Shown here: positions 14,314 to 18,504 of the stretch, in pieces | Layout of the letters: each line of letters starts with the position of its first letter | How positions within the stretch are numbered: the first letter of the stretch is position 1 | Assembly (NCBI GenBank): GCA_026985655.1 | Contig: JALSQB010000174.1 | Location: 1 to 18,504, forward strand | Length of the DNA: 18,504 nucleotides | DNA from: Campylobacteraceae bacterium | GTDB taxonomy: Bacteria > Campylobacterota > Campylobacteria > Campylobacterales > Sulfurovaceae | Direction: 5' to 3' | Translations under genes and position numbers: made by a program | Notes under the pieces: model-generated | What the model was told of the DNA's origin: nothing | Database searches by the model: none | The model's input: only the letters and a program-made list of their open reading frames with translations

Positions 14314-14322
14314 TGTTACAAT
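14314..14322 (+). promoter_or_regulatory. Extended -10 promoter of the lipoprotein gene
   Basis: TGTTACAAT, with T-rich DNA upstream, predicts a transcript start near 14329. A short TTGTA-N6-TACAA dyad (14306-14321) overlaps it. Confidence 0.4.
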
Positions 14323-14355
14323 AGAAATGAAAAAATTATCATGGGAGTGGTAGCG

Positions 14356-16023
14356 ATGAGATATTATCTATTGGTCATGCTAGCAAGTATGATGTTTACA
14401 GGTTGTGTTCATGAACATCAAATCAATATAGGGGCGATTGATTTAAATAAACAGCGTGTCAAACAACTCAATAAGCAAGAGTACTATATGTCCTTTACCC
14501 AAGAGTATTATGACAATACTAAGTATCCTCTAAATGAGTATTGTGATGACCATCGTACTTATTTAAGTGATGCTAGATTCTCTACTGAAACCTATCTCAA
14601 AATTTCAAATGAACGTACCAAACAAAGTAGAGTGGGGAAATACCCTATTTGGTTTCTCTTGAATGATGATGCTTCTAATGTTTTTTGTGTTAAAAAAAGT
14701 ACCAACTTTATTAATCCTGATCCTTTTGTTGTGAGTACAACGGATGATTTGTCCGTTAAATTACTTCAGAAAAATGAGGCTACAAAAAATGTTCCTGTAC
14801 AAGAGTTAGGCATTCTCATTGATTTTGTCTCTTTGGTTGTTCCTCGTACGGCAAATTTTTTACTTAAAGCAGATAATATTATTCAAGACCCTGTGACACA
14901 AAACTACTTAAATCTTATGGACGAATCTTTTAAACATGGCGATGTCGATGGAACAAAAAGTAGAAATTTCACCACCAATGTCGATTCAATTAAAGTGAAA
15001 CTTTATGTTCCAAATAAAGAGGGGGAGAAGAGAGAACTTGGCTATATTTTGCTTAAACCAAAATATCGGACGACCTTAAGTACGGTCAATCTGAACAATG
15101 GAATTCCAAATTTTAGATTTATTTACAACAGTAATGACCCTCAAATTGAAGATTTAATGCAGTATGAGTTAAAAAATAGAAAGGTACGGGTGCAAGTGGT
15201 TGTCGATAACTTTAAACAAGTCGCCGATGAATATGTGGTAGAAGCTTTAGCCTCTTTAGATACTCAGCTCACCAACAGATTTACCCGTTTTGACCGAGCT
15301 TTAATCTTAAATCTTGCCTTGCGTCAAAGTAATCTATATAAAAAATTTACACAAGCCATTAGAAACAACAATATCGCTCAACTTCAAATGAGTATGGGAT
15401 ATTTGAAAAATAAAAAGAACCCTTTACACCATTTTCTTGAAGAGTTGCGTGTCACGAAGTGCGAATATTATGATTTAATGCTTGAAGCTGAAAAATTGAT
15501 TAAAAATGCCAAAGCATTAACGCAAAAAGCAACGCAAAAAGCAACAAGAATTAAAGAAGAAACTATGCGTTCTCAACGAGCAATGCAGGAGATTGAAAAC
15601 TTTTTTACCCCTGTGTCAAATTGGAACTATATTGACCAAATGTTTGCACCCAATGTAAGCATTAAAACAAGTCTAGGTGAGGTTTTAGATGTGGGTGATT
15701 TAAAAGACAAATATGACCGAGAAGACGAGGTTATAGCCTATGGTTGTTATGTTGATTTGTCAGATTCTATTGCGAGTACCAATATACAAAACTATCTTAT
15801 TCACCCAAGTTATATTAATGGTGAAAAATACAACTACATGGCACTCTCTGTCAATGAAGACAAAGAGGTAGATGTTCTTTTCTATAAATTTGCATCAGAG
15901 AAACATCTAAAGATTTCTAAAATGTTTATTGATGAAAACAGCCGTTTTATTAGTAAAAATAGAATTAAAAATGTTATTAAGAATGCACCAAATTGTTCCA
16001 ATGATATAAAAAAACTATTTTAA
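14356..16023 (+). CDS. Large lipoprotein of unknown function
   Basis: I do not recognise this 555-residue protein. It starts with a lipoprotein signal (MRYYLLVMLASMMFTGC) in which Cys17 would be acylated. ATG 14356 is preferred to the ATG at 14341 because GGAG lies eight bases before it and gives a compact signal. The mature part has no further membrane helix. It shows mixed alpha/beta sequence up to about residue 270, then a long helical region (about 280-415: NLALRQSNLYKKFTQAIRNN; LEAEKLIKNAKAL) with an imperfect ALTQKATQKAT repeat suited to a coiled coil, and a C-terminal globular part (about 415-555) with several Tyr-rich strands and a late Cys. It precedes the RND-type transporter gene on the same strand, with a 78-base gap that contains a separate promoter. 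It could be a surface or periplasmic partner of the pump, but this is only context. Confidence 0.75.
   Translation: MRYYLLVMLASMMFTGCVHEHQINIGAIDLNKQRVKQLNKQEYYMSFTQEYYDNTKYPLNEYCDDHRTYLSDARFSTETYLKISNERTKQSRVGKYPIWFLLNDDASNVFCVKKSTNFINPDPFVVSTTDDLSVKLLQKNEATKNVPVQELGILIDFVSLVVPRTANFLLKADNIIQDPVTQNYLNLMDESFKHGDVDGTKSRNFTTNVDSIKVKLYVPNKEGEKRELGYILLKPKYRTTLSTVNLNNGIPNFRFIYNSNDPQIEDLMQYELKNRKVRVQVVVDNFKQVADEYVVEALASLDTQLTNRFTRFDRALILNLALRQSNLYKKFTQAIRNNNIAQLQMSMGYLKNKKNPLHHFLEELRVTKCEYYDLMLEAEKLIKNAKALTQKATQKATRIKEETMRSQRAMQEIENFFTPVSNWNYIDQMFAPNVSIKTSLGEVLDVGDLKDKYDREDEVIAYGCYVDLSDSIASTNIQNYLIHPSYINGEKYNYMALSVNEDKEVDVLFYKFASEKHLKISKMFIDENSRFISKNRIKNVIKNAPNCSNDIKKLF
15520..15543 (+). repeat. 12-base tandem duplication in the lipoprotein gene
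   Basis: ACGCAAAAAGCA occurs twice head to tail, giving TQKA-TQKA in the helical region, followed by a degenerate third start (ACAAGA). The unit is four codons, so gain or loss would keep the frame. Confidence 0.7.
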
Positions 16024-16039
16024 AAAAATCATAGAATAA

Positions 16040-16081
16040 ACAATTAATTAACGTTACAAGAGTATAATACTAATTAATTGT
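16040..16081. repeat. Perfect 11-base inverted repeat around the RND promoter
   Basis: ACAATTAATTA (16040-16050) and TAATTAATTGT (16071-16081) are exact reverse complements with a 20-base spacer. Each arm contains the self-complementary AATTAATT, so the two sites (16042-16049 and 16072-16079) are also direct repeats exactly 30 bases apart. The dyad brackets the TATAAT box: the left arm covers the -35 position and the right arm the expected start of transcription. It looks like an operator; the AT-only content makes chance a real alternative. Confidence 0.5.
16063..16068 (+). promoter_or_regulatory. -10 box of the RND transporter gene
   Basis: TATAAT predicts initiation near 16075 and a leader of about 27 bases with GGAG eight bases before ATG 16102. 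The -35 position 17 bases upstream (16040-16045) reads ACAATT, a poor match lying inside the inverted repeat. Confidence 0.5.
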
Positions 16082-16101
16082 AATTTAATGGAGTTCAACT
16101 G

Positions 16102-18501
16102 ATGCACAAAAAGCTAGAAAACCTCATGAGCCGTTTTGGTTCATTTATTCACGATAATCCTCTAAAAGTTCTTTTGGTCTTGGTTCTTTTATTGGCGATT
16201 CCTATTTCTCATGTTCCACAAATTAAGATGGATACTTCAACCGAAGGATTTATGCATCCTGATGACCCTGTACTGCTTACGTATAATAACTTTCGTGAAC
16301 AGTTTGGACGTGATGAACGCGTAGTTTTAGCCATTCAAAGTGACAAAATTTTTAGTATTGATTTTTTAACTAAACTTAGATCCTTACATAAAGAGGTAGA
16401 GAATAAAGTTCCTTATGTAGATGAAGTTACTTCACTCTATAATGTGCGAAACACAAGAGGTGAGGGCGACAAACTTATTACCGATGACCTCTTAGAACCT
16501 TTTCCTAAAACCCAAGTAGAAGTAGATGCCATTAAAAAACAAGCATTGGCTTCACATTTTTACAAAGATTTATTTATTAACCAAAAAGGGGATATGACCA
16601 CGCTTATTATTGAAACAGATGCCTACTCTCATGAGGGAGAACAAGAGGTTTCAGTAGAAGATGAGTTTAGTGATGGATTTGAAGACAGTGCCACACAAAA
16701 CAGTGTGGAGAAAAAAGCCTTTTTAAGTGATGCTGAAAACCATGAACTTTTAGAAGCCGTTAAAAGCATTGTGGCAAAATATAAATCAGATGACTTTAAA
16801 ATTTATATTGCAGGTTCACCTGCTGTAAACAATGAGTTAAAAGCCCAAATGAAATCTGATATGCAGAAATTTATGCGTATTACTTTTTTAATTATTTTGG
16901 TCTTTTTGTTTGTCGTCTTTAGACGTTTATCAGCTGTTTTTTATCCACTACTTGTCATTCTTCTTTCCTTGGTGGCAACCGTTGGTGCTATGGCATGGAG
17001 TGGAACAGCCTTTAAGTTACCAACACAGATTGTTCCTTCGTTACTCTTGGCTGTTTCAGTGGGGGCAACGGTACATATTCTCTCTATTTTCTTTGACAAA
17101 TTTAATGCCACAGGCGACAAAAAAGAGGCACTTTCCTATACGCTTGGACACTCTGGTTTAGCCATTGCTATGACCTCCTTAACTACGGCTATTGGGGTTG
17201 GGTCATTTGCTGGGTCGGCTGTTGCTCCTATTTCAGATTTGGGTATTTTTGCCTCTTTAGGGGTTTTAATCTCTTTGATTCTAACCTTAACTTTACTTCC
17301 TGCACTTTTAACGATTACCAAATTAAAGCCAAAGGTGAAAAAAGAGGCTGGACAGCTTGATCTGCTTATGAAAAAATTAGCCCTTATTCCTGTGGAACAT
17401 ACAAAAAAAGTTTTATTAGGCTCTTTGCTTGTGGTGCTTTTGTCTTTTGTGGCTGCATCACAAGTAAGGCTCTCTCACAATCCTCTAAAATGGTTTCAAC
17501 CTGACACCCCAACTCGTGTAGCTACTGAAGTAATAGATGCCAAAATGAATGGTACTGTTACCATTGAAGTGGTGGTAGATACAGGCAAAGTAAATGGTTG
17601 GCAAGACCCTGTACTTTTGTCAAAGCTTAATGACTTTTCAGCCAAAATAGAGCAGTACAAAGATGAATTTACCCATGTAGGTAAAGTGGTCTCTTTGGCG
17701 ACCATTACAAAAGAGACTAACCGTGCCTTACATGAAAATAAAGAGGAATTTTATACCATTCCTAAAGAACAAAACCTTGTTTCACAAGAGCTATTATTGT
17801 TTGAAAATTCGGGTTCAGATGACCTAGAAGATGTGGTCGATAGCCAATTCTCTAAAGCAAGAATTACCATTAAATTACCATGGACAGACTCTATAAAAGC
17901 CGTTAAGGTACTCTCTTATATTCAAGCTGAATCGACAAAAACATTTGCTAATTTAAAAGTTGAAACGACAGGAATGATTCCTTTGCTAATTAATACTTTT
18001 TCCCAAGCTGTTCACTCTTCAGCCTTTTCGTATCTTATGGCAGGTATTGCTATTACGTTTATGATGATGCTTATTTTAGGCTCGGTGCGTATGGGGCTTA
18101 TTAGTATGATTCCTAACTTAGTGCCAATTATTATGGGTCTTTTGGTGATGTATGTAGGTAAAATGCCATTGGATATGTTTACGCTACTCATTGGATCGAT
18201 TGCCATTGGCTTAGCCGTTGATGACACCATACATTTTATGCACAATTTTAAGAGATACTACCTTGAGAGTGGCGATGCGAAGATAGCCATGGAACAGACT
18301 TTTTACACAACTGGTAAGGCGATGGTTATTACCACCTTAGTACTGGCGTTAGGGTTCTTTGCTTACATTGCAGCGAACATGATTTCGGTTCAAAACTTTG
18401 GGATAATCACAGGTTCGGTGATTGTCTTTGCACTCTTATCTGACTTACTTTTAGCTCCTGCACTTATGGTGGTGGCTGCTAAACGTGGTTGGATTAAATA
18501 A
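16102..18501 (+). CDS. RND/MMPL-superfamily transporter
   Basis: The 799-residue product is an inner-membrane RND-superfamily protein of the MMPL type (COG1033-like), probably driven by the proton gradient. It is a tandem duplication: helix 1 (about 21-37), a periplasmic domain (38-255), five helices (about 257-405), then helix 7 (about 436-453), a second periplasmic domain (about 455-645) and five final helices. The halves share typical motifs such as VPSLLLAVSVGATVHIL in the first and LIGSIAIGLAVDDTIHFMHN in the second; the DD in the latter is the expected proton-relay or conserved acidic site, and the first half has GAT in its place. Residues about 176-205 of the first periplasmic domain form a very acidic insert (EQEVSVEDEFSDGFEDS). 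Substrates of relatives include lipids, hopanoids and pigments; none can be named here. It is complete, ending three bases before the window edge. Confidence 0.92.
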   Translation: MHKKLENLMSRFGSFIHDNPLKVLLVLVLLLAIPISHVPQIKMDTSTEGFMHPDDPVLLTYNNFREQFGRDERVVLAIQSDKIFSIDFLTKLRSLHKEVENKVPYVDEVTSLYNVRNTRGEGDKLITDDLLEPFPKTQVEVDAIKKQALASHFYKDLFINQKGDMTTLIIETDAYSHEGEQEVSVEDEFSDGFEDSATQNSVEKKAFLSDAENHELLEAVKSIVAKYKSDDFKIYIAGSPAVNNELKAQMKSDMQKFMRITFLIILVFLFVVFRRLSAVFYPLLVILLSLVATVGAMAWSGTAFKLPTQIVPSLLLAVSVGATVHILSIFFDKFNATGDKKEALSYTLGHSGLAIAMTSLTTAIGVGSFAGSAVAPISDLGIFASLGVLISLILTLTLLPALLTITKLKPKVKKEAGQLDLLMKKLALIPVEHTKKVLLGSLLVVLLSFVAASQVRLSHNPLKWFQPDTPTRVATEVIDAKMNGTVTIEVVVDTGKVNGWQDPVLLSKLNDFSAKIEQYKDEFTHVGKVVSLATITKETNRALHENKEEFYTIPKEQNLVSQELLLFENSGSDDLEDVVDSQFSKARITIKLPWTDSIKAVKVLSYIQAESTKTFANLKVETTGMIPLLINTFSQAVHSSAFSYLMAGIAITFMMMLILGSVRMGLISMIPNLVPIIMGLLVMYVGKMPLDMFTLLIGSIAIGLAVDDTIHFMHNFKRYYLESGDAKIAMEQTFYTTGKAMVITTLVLALGFFAYIAANMISVQNFGIITGSVIVFALLSDLLLAPALMVVAAKRGWIK

Positions 18502-18504
18502 ATT

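Noticed and set aside
14341..14355. Start of the lipoprotein at ATG 14341
   Set aside because: GGAG that follows this ATG is placed correctly for the ATG at 14356, which gives a normal short lipoprotein signal.
16691..16708. CCACAC-N6-GTGTGG stem in the RND transporter gene
   Set aside because: A six-base stem within coding sequence, with no T-run after it and no link to a gene boundary; chance is sufficient.

Overview
The window looks like the chromosome of a member of the Campylobacterota (former Epsilonproteobacteria). The DNA is AT-rich and coding-dense. Several promoters are a bare extended -10 (TGnTATnAT) behind T-rich DNA with no clear -35. The neighbourhood of rnc, a divergent TPR gene and dnaG matches the arrangement I recall from Campylobacter, and the other families fit free-living sulfur- or hydrogen-oxidising relatives such as Sulfurimonas, Sulfurospirillum or Arcobacter. 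The genus cannot be fixed from the sequence alone. No tRNA, rRNA, CRISPR array, insertion sequence or prophage was seen.

Layout. (1) 1-3398: the 5' part of rnc (minus, running off the left edge); a membrane-anchored TPR protein with a C-terminal zinc ribbon that resembles LapB/YciM (minus); and dnaG (plus), fired from back-to-back promoters. (2) 3402-4622: a four-helix membrane protein of unknown function ending in a probable winged helix (minus). (3) 8200-4794, all minus and closely packed: an exported DsrE-like protein, a Tat-exported metallophosphoesterase, a short NAD(P)-malic enzyme, and PgeF/YfiH. (4) 12908-8243, all minus, touching or overlapping: a MoxR ATPase / Bat operon with the order MoxR ATPase, DUF4381-like membrane protein, BatA, BatB fused to TPRs (BatBC), BatD. 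The DUF58 gene usually found in such operons is absent. (5) 13016-13942: an exported metallo-beta-lactamase-fold protein (plus), divergent from the Bat operon. (6) 13946-14242: a DUF3817 membrane protein (minus). (7) 14356-18501: a large lipoprotein of unknown function followed by an RND/MMPL-type transporter (plus).

How the parts work together. The Bat operon is a coherent machine: a cytoplasmic AAA+ ATPase, two membrane-anchored von Willebrand A domains facing the periplasm, TPRs and a BatD scaffold. Such systems are linked to metal insertion, protein maturation, or envelope stress and aerotolerance. The lipoprotein and RND pump may form an envelope export or lipid-transport pair, but the pump has its own promoter, overlapped by a striking operator-like dyad. 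The DsrE-to-pgeF cluster mixes exported redox or sulfur-type proteins with central carbon and peptidoglycan quality-control enzymes.

I do not see a complete, clearly new system. The best candidates for something undescribed are the membrane protein with a cytoplasmic winged helix (3402-4622), the 555-residue lipoprotein (14356-16023), the Bat operon without DUF58, the dyads at 16040-16081 and 12939-12976, and a terminator-like hairpin antisense inside pgeF (5482-5514).
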